From Palsa-883 sp035486355 (GTDB taxonomy: Bacteria > Pseudomonadota > Alphaproteobacteria > Acetobacterales > Acetobacteraceae), in NCBI GenBank assembly GCA_035486355.1, contig DATHNE010000115.1, positions 25,115-89,114 on the forward strand: 64,000 nucleotides of DNA, written 5' to 3'. Position 1 is the first letter of the stretch. Each line of letters opens with the position of its first letter. The notes below the pieces were generated by a model. That model saw only the letters and a program-made list of their open reading frames with translations. It made no database searches and was not told the origin of the DNA. Below are positions 24,823 through 33,791 of this stretch, in pieces. A program made the position numbers and the translations under genes.

Positions 24823-27684
24823 CTATGTCAGTCCCAACGCGGCCTTCACCAGTGCGGCCTGCTGTTCGCTGTGCGTGCGGGCCAGGCCCGTGGCCGGGCT
24901 CGCAGCGGCTTCACGGCCGACATAGGCGGGCCGTCTCGCCTTGATGTCCATGCCCGCCAGCATCGCTTCGATCCGCCGATCCACAAAAGTCCAACCGCCC
25001 ATGTTCTCCGGTTCTTCCTGGCACCAGGTGATGTCGGCGTTCTTGTAAGAAGCTAGCGCCACCGGCAGGGAACGGATCGGGAACGGATAGAACTGCTCGA
25101 GCCGCACGATGGCGACATCGGTGATCTGCTGCTCCCGCCGGGCGGCCAGCAGATCGTAATAGACCTTGCCGCTGCAGATCACCACGCGGCGCACCTGCTC
25201 AGGCGGCGCGATCGCGTCGATCTCCGGGATCACCGTCAGGAAGGTGCTGCCGTTATTGAAGTCCTTCAGCGCCGACACTGCCAGCTTGTGACGCAGCAAC
25301 GACTTCGGCGTGAAGATGATCAGCGGCTTGCGGAAGTTGCGCTTCATCTGCCGGCGCAGCGCGTGGAAGTAATTGGCCGGCGTGGTCAGGTTGCAGACCT
25401 GCATGTTCCGCTCAGCGCACAATTGCAGGTAGCGCTCGATGCGAGCCGACGAATGTTCCGGCCCCTGACCCTCATAGCCATGCGGCAGCAGCAACGTCAG
25501 GCCGGACATTCGCAGCCACTTCGTTTCGCCACTGGCCAGGAACTGATCGATGATGACCTGCGCGCCGTTGGCGAAATCGCCGAACTGCGCTTCCCACAAC
25601 ACCAGCGTCTTCGGATCGGCCAGCGAGTAGCCGTATTCGAATCCCAGCACGCCGGCTTCCGACAGCAGCGAGTTGTAGATCTCGATCTTCGCCTGATCGG
25701 GCGAGATGTTGTTCAGCGGGACGTATTCATGCTGGTTGTCCTGGTCGACCAGCACGGCATGGCGCTGGCTGAAGGTGCCGCGCTGGGAGTCCTCGCCGGA
25801 CAGGCGAACCCGATGGCCTTCCAGCAGCAGCGCGCCATAGGCCAGCGCCTCGCCGGTGGACCAGTCGATGCCTTCGCCGGTTTCGATCATCGTCCGCTTG
25901 GCGTCGAGCTGACGGGCGATCTTCGGATTGACGGCGAAACCATCCGGCACGTGTGCCAGCGCCATGCCGATCCGGCGCAACGCCGCATCGTCCACCGCGG
26001 TGGCATCGTCGTGATGATCGACTTCGTGAGCCGCCTGCGTCAAGCCGGACCAGTGGCCTTCCAGCCAATCGGCCTTGTTGACCTTGAAGCCCTGCGCCGC
26101 CTGATTGGCCGCTTCGAGTGTGGTGTTGAAGTCTTCCACCATGCGGCGTGCATCCGCCGCGGAGACCATGTCTTCCTGCGCCAGGCGATCGGCATACAGC
26201 GCGCGTGTGGTGCGCAGTTTGCCAATGGCGCGGTACATGATGGGCTGCGTGAATGCCGGCTCGTCGGTCTCGTTGTGGCCGTGGCGGCGATAGCAGACGA
26301 TGTCCAGCACGATGTCGGTCGCGAAACGCATGCGGAATTCAGCCGCCATACGCGCACAGAACACGACCGCTTCGGGATCGTCGCCGTTCACGTGCAGGAT
26401 CGGCGCCTGGATGCCCTTCGCGATGTCGGTGCAATAGAGGCCGGAATAGGCATGCGCCGGCACCGTGGTGAAGCCGATTTGGTTGTTCACGACCACATGG
26501 ATCGTGCCGCCAGTGCGATAGCCGATGAGCTGGCTCATCGCCAGCGTCTCATACACCAGGCCCTGGCCGGCGAATGCCGCATCGCCATGCATCAGGATCG
26601 CCATCACCGAGCCGCGGCGTTGGGTATCACCGGCCTGGTCCTGACGGGCGCGCACCTTGCCGACCACCACCGGATCGACCGCTTCCAGATGCGACGGGTT
26701 GGGTTGCAGGGAGAGATGGACCTGGCGGCCCTCGATCTCCTGATCGCTTGACGTGCCGAGGTGATATTTCACGTCGCCCGAGCCCTGCACATCGTCGGGC
26801 TTGAAGCTCTCGCCGCCGAACTCGCTGAACACCTGGGTCAGCGGCTTTTTCACCACGTTGACCAGGGTGTTGAGCCGGCCGCGATGCGGCATGCCGATGG
26901 CGACCTCGTTGACGCCGGCCGCAACACAGGTCTCGATCATGGCGTGGATGGCGGGAATGGTGACCTCGCCACCCTCCAGGCCGAAGCGCTTCGTGGTGAC
27001 GTAGCGCTTCTGGCAGAACATCTCGAAGCCCTCGGCTTCGGTCAGCTCCTTCAGGATCTTGCGCTTGGCGGTGCGGTCGAAGCCGGTGCGCCAGGGGGCA
27101 CCTTCGACGCGGCGCTGGATCCAGGACTTCTGGTCCGGATCCTGGATGTGCATGAACTCGACGCCGATCGGCCCGCAATAGGTCTCCCGCAGGATGTGCA
27201 TGATTTCGCGCAGCGTGGCGCTCTCGCGGCCCAGCACGTTGTCGATGAAGATGCCACGGTCCCAGTCACCGGCGGCGAAGCCGTAGCTCGTCGGATCGAG
27301 CTCGGCGTGTGACTTCGGCACCTGCAGGCCGAGCGGATCGAGACGTGCCTCCAGATGGCCGCGCACGCGATAGGAGCGGATCAGCATCAGCGCGCGCAGG
27401 CTGGCGATGATTTCCGCGCGGGACGTCGGGCGTGCCGGCAGCTCCGCCGCAGCGGTCATCGGGCGGGGTGGCTCGGCCTCGGCGGACGCGCGCGGATGCG
27501 GGGTCCAGGACGCCCCGGTGGCATCCTCCAGCACGGCGCGGGCTTCATCGTTCAGCGCGTCGAACAGCTCACCGAAGCTGGGATCGACGGAGCCGGGGTT
27601 GGTGGCCCAGCGAGCGTACTGCTCACCGAGAAAGGCCGCGTTCGCGCCGGAGAAAGCGGAAGCGAGAATGTCGACGCCAGCCAT
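24823..27684 (-). CDS. sucA: 2-oxoglutarate dehydrogenase E1 component
   Basis: A 953-residue, full-length thiamine-diphosphate enzyme. N-terminal FLGEQYARWATNPGSVD is the E1 assembly tail, and AIGMPHRGRLNTLVNVVKKP and YHLGTSSDQEI are catalytic-core blocks. ThDP/Mg region residues lie in VNGDDPEAVVFCARMA and VCYRRHGHNETDEPAFTQP, with LLPHGYEGQGPEHSSARIER later. It decarboxylates 2-oxoglutarate in the TCA cycle. It is the first gene of the sucA-sucB-lpd operon. A promoter is expected in the 27.7-27.9 kb gap but none is obvious. Confidence 0.97.
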   Translation of the reverse strand: MAGVDILASAFSGANAAFLGEQYARWATNPGSVDPSFGELFDALNDEARAVLEDATGASWTPHPRASAEAEPPRPMTAAAELPARPTSRAEIIASLRALMLIRSYRVRGHLEARLDPLGLQVPKSHAELDPTSYGFAAGDWDRGIFIDNVLGRESATLREIMHILRETYCGPIGVEFMHIQDPDQKSWIQRRVEGAPWRTGFDRTAKRKILKELTEAEGFEMFCQKRYVTTKRFGLEGGEVTIPAIHAMIETCVAAGVNEVAIGMPHRGRLNTLVNVVKKPLTQVFSEFGGESFKPDDVQGSGDVKYHLGTSSDQEIEGRQVHLSLQPNPSHLEAVDPVVVGKVRARQDQAGDTQRRGSVMAILMHGDAAFAGQGLVYETLAMSQLIGYRTGGTIHVVVNNQIGFTTVPAHAYSGLYCTDIAKGIQAPILHVNGDDPEAVVFCARMAAEFRMRFATDIVLDIVCYRRHGHNETDEPAFTQPIMYRAIGKLRTTRALYADRLAQEDMVSAADARRMVEDFNTTLEAANQAAQGFKVNKADWLEGHWSGLTQAAHEVDHHDDATAVDDAALRRIGMALAHVPDGFAVNPKIARQLDAKRTMIETGEGIDWSTGEALAYGALLLEGHRVRLSGEDSQRGTFSQRHAVLVDQDNQHEYVPLNNISPDQAKIEIYNSLLSEAGVLGFEYGYSLADPKTLVLWEAQFGDFANGAQVIIDQFLASGETKWLRMSGLTLLLPHGYEGQGPEHSSARIERYLQLCAERNMQVCNLTTPANYFHALRRQMKRNFRKPLIIFTPKSLLRHKLAVSALKDFNNGSTFLTVIPEIDAIAPPEQVRRVVICSGKVYYDLLAARREQQITDVAIVRLEQFYPFPIRSLPVALASYKNADITWCQEEPENMGGWTFVDRRIEAMLAGMDIKARRPAYVGREAAASPATGLARTHSEQQAALVKAALGLT

Positions 27685-27928
27685 GCAATGGGATCCTTCG
27701 CGCTTCGGTACAGCCGTAAACGCGGCTGCCTACCCGCCAGGTGGTGCGGCGTCCAGCGCGCCGGGTTGCATCTTCCGCCTGTCAGGGTCCCACGGCTTTC
27801 GTGCCCTCCGCCAGGGCTTCCGGTCGGTCACACGTAACGCTGGGAGACGATGACAGGCGGTCTGCAAGTTACCTGACCAGATGCACCGCTAAGATGACGT
27901 TTTCAAGCCGGTGGGCCTCGGTCCCGCG

Positions 27929-28849
27929 CTAACGCGCACCGTACACCGGGGTGAGCCAGTCGCTGTGTTCGTTGGTTTCGCCGTAGACCAGGTCGAAATA
28001 GCGCTGTTGGAGACGACGGGTCAGCGCACCCACTTGGCCGGTGCCAACATCGAGGCGGTCGATGCTGAGGATCGGCTGCACTTCGTAACTGGAGCCGCAC
28101 AGGAACGCCTCCTCAGCGTCGTACAGCTCGGTGCGGTCGATGTCGCGCTGCTCGACCTCCCGGCCGGTCATCTCCTGCAACAGGTCGATCAGGGTAGCGC
28201 GGGTGATACTTTCCAGGATCGAGCTGGTGACGTTGGGCGTCACCGGACGACCATTGCGGATCATGAAGAAGCAGGAACCGTAGGATTCGGCCACGCGGCC
28301 CTGCTCGGTCAACATCAGCACCGTGTCGTAGCCGTCGAGCTGGGATTGCTGCGCGCCGAGGCGGGAGTTGATGTAGTTGCCCGACGCCTTCACCCGCGGC
28401 GGCATCGCGGTGTCGGAGATGCGGCGCCAGGAGGAGACGGCGCAGGACACGCCCTCGGTCAGTTTGCTGCGCGGGCGGGCAACCGCCGCGATCGACCAGG
28501 CGACGGGGCCGGTGGCCAGCATGTCGCCCTGGCCGTCGACCCAGGCGAAGGGGCGCAGATGGATGTCCGCGCGGAATTCGTTGGCGCGGATCACCTCCAG
28601 TGTCGCCTCAGTCAGGCGGTCGTTGGTCAGGTCGTGGTCCATGCGCATCACGCGCATCGAGAACTGCAGGCGATCGAGGTGTTCCTGCAGGCGGAAGACG
28701 AACATCTGCTCACGCTTGGCATTCCAGTAGCCGCGGACGCCCTCGAAGACGCCGATGCCGAACTTCATGCCGGGGGATTGGATGTGCACCTTGGCGTCGG
28801 CGTAGGGCACGAGGGTGCCGTTCATGTGGATGAATTTGGCTTCGGTCAT
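27929..28849 (-). CDS. ilvE: branched-chain-amino-acid aminotransferase
   Basis: A 306-residue fold-type IV PLP enzyme. Family blocks include FGIGVFEGVRGYWN, the PLP lysine in RVKASGNYINSRLGAQQSQL, VAESYGSCFFMIRNGRPVTP and phosphate-binding SSILESITRATLIDLLQ. It interconverts Leu, Ile and Val with their 2-oxo acids using 2-oxoglutarate/glutamate. It is transcribed divergently from ahcY. The 300-bp gap on its 5' side holds a GC-rich stretch in which I see no RNA element. Confidence 0.94.
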   Translation of the reverse strand: MTEAKFIHMNGTLVPYADAKVHIQSPGMKFGIGVFEGVRGYWNAKREQMFVFRLQEHLDRLQFSMRVMRMDHDLTNDRLTEATLEVIRANEFRADIHLRPFAWVDGQGDMLATGPVAWSIAAVARPRSKLTEGVSCAVSSWRRISDTAMPPRVKASGNYINSRLGAQQSQLDGYDTVLMLTEQGRVAESYGSCFFMIRNGRPVTPNVTSSILESITRATLIDLLQEMTGREVEQRDIDRTELYDAEEAFLCGSSYEVQPILSIDRLDVGTGQVGALTRRLQQRYFDLVYGETNEHSDWLTPVYGAR

Positions 28850-29110
28850 CGCGGTTTCCTTGGTCGGTCCGGTGCGTAAGGGCTGACATGGAACCGGTGT
28901 GCGAACAAGCCTCGGTCCGGGGTGGGCGCGGGTCCGCGGGAAGATCCCCCGCCGGGGCGCAGCGGCACCGAGGTCGGCGGACCAGGGACGGTCCCTTGCG
29001 CGCGAGGCGGATGAAGGCGCTTCGCGCCAAGCGCGGGAACCCTTGTCTCATGGCCCCCACCTAAGGACCGGCTCCCCGGCCTCGCCTGGAAAGCCCTTGC
29101 AGACATGCAG

Positions 29111-29122
29111 ATATCTTTATAT
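29111..29122. promoter_or_regulatory. AT-rich inverted motif upstream of ahcY
   Basis: ATAT, CTTT spacer, ATAT, in otherwise very GC-rich DNA, about 30 bp before the ahcY start and 16 nt before its AGGAG ribosome-binding site. The position suits an operator or the promoter core. An ArsR-type regulator responding to S-adenosylhomocysteine is a candidate, but this is inference only. Confidence 0.35.
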
Positions 29123-29151
29123 GACGCCGCCAACAGCAGGAGCACCCCGAC

Positions 29152-30450
29152 ATGGCCAACGCCCCCGACAACAAGGTCAAGGACATCTCCCTCGCCGAGT
29201 GGGGCCGCAAGGAGATCTCCATGGCCGAGGACGAGATGCCCGGCCTGATGGCCACGCGTGCGGAATATGGCGCCTCGAAGCCGCTGGCCGGGGCCCGTAT
29301 CGCCGGCTGCCTGCACATGACCATCCAGACCGCGGTGCTGATCGAGACGCTGCAGGCGCTGGGCGCCACCGTCCGCTGGTCGTCGTGCAACATATTCTCC
29401 ACCCAGGACCATGCCGCGGCGGGCGTTGCCGCCGCCGGCGTCCCCGTCTTCGCGTGGAAGGGCATGAACGACGAAGAGTTCTGGTGGTGCATCGAGCAGA
29501 CCGTGCGCGGCCCTGACGGCTGGACGCCCAACATGATCCTCGATGACGGCGGCGACCTGACGCTGCTGATGCACCAGACGTATCCGGAGATGCTGACGGA
29601 CGTGCGCGGCATCTCGGAGGAGACCACGACCGGCGTGCACCGCCTGCGCGACATGGCGCGCGACGGCACGCTGCTGACGCCGGCGATTAATGTGAACGAC
29701 AGCGTCACGAAGTCGAAGTTCGACAACCTGTACGGCTGCCGCGAATCGCTGGTGGATGGCATCCGCCGCGGCACCGACGTGATGATGGCCGGCAAGATCG
29801 CGGTGGTGAACGGGTTCGGCGACGTCGGCAAGGGCTCGGCCGCGTCGCTGCGCAACGCCGGCTGCCGCGTGATGGTGACCGAGATCGACCCGATCTGCGC
29901 GTTGCAGGCGGCGATGGAAGGTTACCAGGTCGTCACGATGGACGAGGCGGCGCCGATCGGCGATATCTTCGTGACTGCCACCGGCAATGTCGATGTCATC
30001 ACCATCGAGCACATGCGGGCGATGAAGCATCGCGCGATCGTCTGCAACATCGGTCATTTCGATTCCGAGATCCAGATCGAACCGTTGCGCAACTACACAT
30101 GGGAAAACGTGAAGCCGCAGGTCGACGAGGTGGTGTTCCCCAACGGCAAGCGGCTGATCGTTCTGTCCGAGGGACGATTGGTCAACCTGGGCAATGCCAC
30201 CGGCCATCCCAGCTTTGTGATGAGCGCGAGCTTCACCAACCAGGTATTGGCGCAGATCGAGCTCTACAACGCGGCGCCCGGGACGTACGAGCGGCAAGTG
30301 TATACGCTGCCGAAGAAGCTGGATGAGAAGGTCGCGGCACTGCATCTGGCGAAGGTCGGCGCCAACCTGACGAAGCTGAGCGAGAAGCAGGCGAGCTATA
30401 TCGGCGTCGATGCGGCGGGGCCCTACAAGCACGATCTGTACCGCTATTAG
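29152..30450 (+). CDS. ahcY: adenosylhomocysteinase
   Basis: A 432-residue, full-length enzyme. Substrate-domain blocks are ISLAEWGRKEISMAEDEMPG and VRWSSCNIFSTQDHAAAG. The NAD-binding motif is VVNGFGDVGKGSAASLRNAG. C-terminal tetramer residues end KHDLYRY, the conserved terminus that donates a Lys to the neighbouring NAD site. It hydrolyses S-adenosylhomocysteine to adenosine and homocysteine and so sustains SAM-dependent methylation. AGGAG precedes the ATG with 9-nt spacing. Confidence 0.98.
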   Translation: MANAPDNKVKDISLAEWGRKEISMAEDEMPGLMATRAEYGASKPLAGARIAGCLHMTIQTAVLIETLQALGATVRWSSCNIFSTQDHAAAGVAAAGVPVFAWKGMNDEEFWWCIEQTVRGPDGWTPNMILDDGGDLTLLMHQTYPEMLTDVRGISEETTTGVHRLRDMARDGTLLTPAINVNDSVTKSKFDNLYGCRESLVDGIRRGTDVMMAGKIAVVNGFGDVGKGSAASLRNAGCRVMVTEIDPICALQAAMEGYQVVTMDEAAPIGDIFVTATGNVDVITIEHMRAMKHRAIVCNIGHFDSEIQIEPLRNYTWENVKPQVDEVVFPNGKRLIVLSEGRLVNLGNATGHPSFVMSASFTNQVLAQIELYNAAPGTYERQVYTLPKKLDEKVAALHLAKVGANLTKLSEKQASYIGVDAAGPYKHDLYRY

Positions 30451-30458
30451 CCTCGGGC

Positions 30459-30483
30459 GCGGGGATGGATTGGCCATCCCCGC
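30459..30483 (+). terminator. strong hairpin after ahcY
   Basis: GCGGGGATGG, a 5-nt loop (ATTGG), then CCATCCCCGC: a perfect 10-bp stem 8 bp past the ahcY stop. No T tract follows, so it is a hairpin-type or Rho-assisted end, not a textbook intrinsic terminator. Confidence 0.6.
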
Positions 30484-30634
30484 CCCGCCTCGCGCGATCC
30501 GGCTTCCGAAAGACGCGCCTTCCTGGCGATTTGCTCCGCGCACACCGATTTCATGCGGTGGTCACGCACAGAGGGATGGCGGAGCGATACCCCCCTCCCT
30601 AGCTGAGAGCGGTCGCACCAAGGGAGGCTCGACT

Positions 30635-30883
30635 TTGTCTATCACCACCGCACCCTGGAACCGACCACAGACCGAGGCCGTGCGCCGCGCCCTGCGCGCC
30701 GCGCACGACGCGACGTCGGTGAGTGATCTGCTGTTCCTGGAGACCTGGGAAGCGCAGGGCTTGCCCGACATCGCCAGCACGCTGCGCGCCAGCCAGATCC
30801 GGCGGGCCAATCCAGAGCTGGCCGCCGAGATCCGCGCCGAGCTGCGCGCAGGGCCACCCGACGTCAACGGCCGATCACAATAA
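30635..30883 (+). CDS. small conserved hypothetical protein
   Basis: An 82-residue, mostly helical, soluble-looking protein (RPQTEAVRRALRAAHDATSV, LLFLETWEAQGLPDIAST). TTG at 30635 is the chosen start because AGGGAGG lies 8 nt upstream. The longer frame back to 30410 reads through the ahcY end. Its last 20 bp overlap the 3' end of the convergent DMT transporter gene. No domain is recognised. Confidence 0.6.
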   Translation: MSITTAPWNRPQTEAVRRALRAAHDATSVSDLLFLETWEAQGLPDIASTLRASQIRRANPELAAEIRAELRAGPPDVNGRSQ

Positions 30884-31768
30884 GCAGCACCCCGGCCACC
30901 ACCAGGATCAGGCCGGCGACGTCGCCCTTCTTCAGTGTCTCCTTCCAGTAGACGCGGCTGAACAGCAGGGTGAAGACGATCTCGACCTGACCCAGCGACC
31001 GGAGCAGCGCGACCTCGGTCATCGCGAAAGCGCTGAGCCGGCACGCCGAGCCACAGGCGGCAAGGATGCCCACCAGCGCCGAGCTGCGCCAGGTGGTGAC
31101 CGCCTTGCGCAGCTCCTCCGGCGCGCGCCAGGCCACCCACGCAGCCGGCATCAGGGTTTGCAGCGTGGTGGTCAGCACGAGTACGAACAGCGCGCGCACG
31201 ATGACGCCGGGGTTGTCGACCGAGCGATTGCCGAGCTTGATGAATACCGTGGTGAACGCGAACAGCAGCCCGGCGCCCAGGCCGCACAATGCCGCGGGCT
31301 GCACGGCGGCGGCGAGCACGCCGCGTGGCCGCACCCGGCGGCCGGCGAGTGACAGCGTCATCACACCGCACAGGCCGACAGCTATTCCGCCGAGGGCGCC
31401 CGGCTTCAGCGCCTCCCCCAGCAGGATCCAGGCGACCAGGGCGGTCTGCACCGCCCCGGTCTTGGAATAGGCGGTGCTGACGGCGAATTTGCGGAAGCCG
31501 AACGCCGTAATCGGCAGGTTGGTGGCGAGGATCTGTGTCAACCTACCGGCAACGGACCACAGCGGGTCCAGGCGGTGGGGCGCGGCAGCACATCGCCGCT
31601 GACGGCAAGCGCGGCGATCAGCAGCACCAGCGCGATGGGCGCACCGTAGAGGAAGCGGACGAAGCCAGCGCCGTTGACCGACAGCAGATGGCGCAGCTTC
31701 TGCTGCATCGCCGTCCGCCAGCACTGGAACAGCGCGGCCGCGATCGTGACCGGAAGCCAGATCGGCAC
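30864..31768 (-). pseudogene. DMT-superfamily (EamA) transporter, frameshifted
   Basis: The N-terminal 65 or so residues (PIWLPVTIAAALFQCWRTAM, VNGAGFVRFLYGAPIALVLL) are in one minus-strand frame, ending just after LPRPTAW near 31560. The rest of a ten-helix drug/metabolite transporter (WSVAGRLTQILATNLPIT, AYSKTGAVQTALVAWILLGE, LGQVEIVFTLLFSRVYWKE) continues in another frame to 30864. Total length is about 301 codons plus 2 nt, the expected size of the family. One indel around 31560-31600 therefore separates it from an intact gene. It may be a real recent pseudogene or a sequencing error. Confidence 0.8.
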
Positions 31769-31941
31769 GCGAGGCTTCCCTCTGTCCGGCCAGGCCGGAT
31801 GGGTCCGGAGCCTGCCGGGAGCGTAACCAATAGCTGCCGCGGGTCAAAGCGCCGTCCTGCCGCTCAATCAGACGTGGCTTGCGGCCACGGGCGCCGCCCG
31901 CCACTTTGCCGCCAACACGCCACACCAGCGGGAGGCGTTCG

Positions 31942-33438
31942 ATGAAATTCCTGAGCGACGACATGATCAGCGGGCTACTGGGGGCCGAGGAAGCGTCCTT
32001 CCCCTCACCGGTGCCGACGCAAATCGTCTCCAGCGACGAATACCTACCCGTGCCGCAGACCGCGCAGCAGCGCGAGGTTGAAGCACGGCTGATCGCGATG
32101 ACTGACGATCTCGCGCGGCGCCAGGGCCTGTCGCGCCGCCGCTTCTTCCAGACCGCCGCCGGCATGGCGGCCTCCTTCGTCGCGTTGAACCAGGTGTTCG
32201 GTCCCCTGTTCGACGCCAGCGAAGCCGAGGCTGCAACGCCGGAGCTGGCGCAGGCACGCGCCGATGCGCTGTCGGGGCAGATGGTGATCGACGGACACAC
32301 GCATTTCCTGCGCGACGACACGCGGCTGATGGGCTTCGTCAAGGCGCGCGAGGCGGTCGGGCAATGGGGCTGGAACAAGGAGCTCGGCAGCCAGCCACAG
32401 ACGATCGATGATTTGAAATATGCCAATTACGTCAAGGAGATTTATCTCGACAGCGATACCAAGATCGCTTTGCTGTCAAACTCGCCGTCCGACATTCCCG
32501 AGGACTGGTTCATTCCGCAGGAGCAAGTGTTCAAGACACGGGAGATGGTGAACAAGCAGGCAGGATCGCGCCGCATGCTGGCCCACTTCACCATCACGCC
32601 GGGCCAGCCCGGCTGGCTCGATCAGGTGGATGTGGCGATCGAGAAGTACAAGCCCGATTCCTGGAAGGGCTACACGGTCGGCGACAACACGCACAAGGAA
32701 CTCGCCGCGCATCCGTGGCACGCGGACGATGAGAAACTGATGTATCCGTTCTACGAGCGGATCGCGAAGACCAACGTCCGCAACGTGTGTATCCACAAAG
32801 GCCTGTTCGCGCCGGCGGTGGAGGCGAGATTCCCCCGCCTGCGGCCCTACGCGGATGTAAACGACATCGGCCGCGCGGCAAAGGACTGGCCGCAACTGAA
32901 TTTCCTTGTTTACCACTCGGGTTATCGCTGGGTCGGCGGCAATCCCGCCGACGGCATGGCGGAATTCGACAAGACCGGCCGCAGCTCCTGGACCAGCGAT
33001 CTGGCCGACATTCCCGCGAAATACGGGGTGACAAATGTCTACGGCGACCTGGGCCAGCTCTTTGCCTGGACCAGTGTCGCCGAACCGCGTCTCGCCGCGG
33101 CATTGATGGGCATGCTGATCAACGGCCTGGGCGTCGATCGGGTGGTGTGGGGCACTGACGCCGTGTGGACCGGCGCACCGCAATGGCAGATCGAGGGACT
33201 GCGGCGGCTGGAGATCCCCGAGGACATGCAGAAGAAACACGGGTTCGCACCGATTGGGCCAGCGGACGGCCCGGTGAAGACCGCGGTGCTTAGCGGCAAC
33301 ACGGCACGGCTGTACGGGCTCGAGCAGCACGCGGCAATCGTGCGGCAGGATCGTTTCGCCACGTTGAAGGATGACTATGTCCGAAACGGTCCGGGGCGCA
33401 GCAACCTGCGCTATGGTTACGTCAGCAAACCGGTGTGA
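31942..33438 (+). CDS. amidohydrolase-family metal-dependent hydrolase with twin-arginine motif
   Basis: This 498-residue protein has a TIM-barrel amidohydrolase opening (GQMVIDGHTHFLRDDT, His-x-His metal ligands) and later NVCIHKGLF, LNFLVYHSGYRW and DRVVWGTDAVWTG, placing the distal His and Asp. At about residue 64 it carries LSRRRFFQTAAGMAASFVAL, a Tat-type signal, but after an unusually long polar N-terminus. GGGAGG at 31930-31935 supports the ATG at 31942. The downstream HiPIP-like gene overlaps the stop by 4 bp. The reaction is probably decarboxylation or hydrolysis in the periplasm; the substrate is unknown. Confidence 0.82.
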   Translation: MKFLSDDMISGLLGAEEASFPSPVPTQIVSSDEYLPVPQTAQQREVEARLIAMTDDLARRQGLSRRRFFQTAAGMAASFVALNQVFGPLFDASEAEAATPELAQARADALSGQMVIDGHTHFLRDDTRLMGFVKAREAVGQWGWNKELGSQPQTIDDLKYANYVKEIYLDSDTKIALLSNSPSDIPEDWFIPQEQVFKTREMVNKQAGSRRMLAHFTITPGQPGWLDQVDVAIEKYKPDSWKGYTVGDNTHKELAAHPWHADDEKLMYPFYERIAKTNVRNVCIHKGLFAPAVEARFPRLRPYADVNDIGRAAKDWPQLNFLVYHSGYRWVGGNPADGMAEFDKTGRSSWTSDLADIPAKYGVTNVYGDLGQLFAWTSVAEPRLAAALMGMLINGLGVDRVVWGTDAVWTGAPQWQIEGLRRLEIPEDMQKKHGFAPIGPADGPVKTAVLSGNTARLYGLEQHAAIVRQDRFATLKDDYVRNGPGRSNLRYGYVSKPV

Positions 33439-33674
33439 TCGCGGACCGGTCGCGCCGGCGGCTGCTGCAGGTTGCTGTGCTGATGTGTGGCACGGACACC
33501 GCGCTGGCGCAGACCACGAAGCTGTCGCAGGTCACGGCACAGTATCAGGACCACCCGCGCGGCGGCCTGAGCTGCATCGGCTGCACATTCTTCCGCCGCC
33601 CGCGCGCCTGCCAGGTCGTGGAGGGTGACATCAGCCCGAACGGCTGGTGCAAACTTTTCGACCTGCCGGACTGA
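33435..33674 (+). CDS. HiPIP-like high-potential iron-sulfur protein, exported
   Basis: This 79-residue protein has a short twin-arginine-like leader (RSRRRLLQVAVLMCGTDTAL) and then a compact domain with Cys47, Cys50, Cys59 and Cys72 (LSCIGCTFF, RACQVVEGDI, NGWCKLF). The YQDHPRGG opening and SPNGWC end are typical of small HiPIP-fold proteins that bind one 4Fe-4S cluster. The GTG start overlaps the amidohydrolase stop (GTGA), so translation is coupled. It is likely a periplasmic electron carrier working with the preceding enzyme. Confidence 0.8.
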   Translation: MIADRSRRRLLQVAVLMCGTDTALAQTTKLSQVTAQYQDHPRGGLSCIGCTFFRRPRACQVVEGDISPNGWCKLFDLPD

Positions 33675-33791
33675 CAAAACGCCAGCACGGGCAGCCGCTT
33701 CGTCATGAGAAGGTGGGCGCACCTGACCGGCTTGCCGGTGGGGCGGTGAACGGGGCAGGGTGCGCCCTGTCATCCGCCTGGAGGCATTCCC

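Noticed and set aside
25288..26751. A 487-codon open frame on the plus strand inside sucA
   Set aside because: It is entirely antisense to a full-length, well-conserved sucA gene and has no family motif; long antisense frames are expected at this GC content.
28850..29110. Possible SAM or SAH riboswitch between ilvE and ahcY
   Set aside because: The stretch is GC-rich and can fold, but I could not place the conserved core of any known SAM or SAH riboswitch class.
28846..30543. A 565-codon minus-strand frame across ahcY
   Set aside because: Antisense to intact ahcY; the His/Arg-rich translation is a codon-bias shadow.
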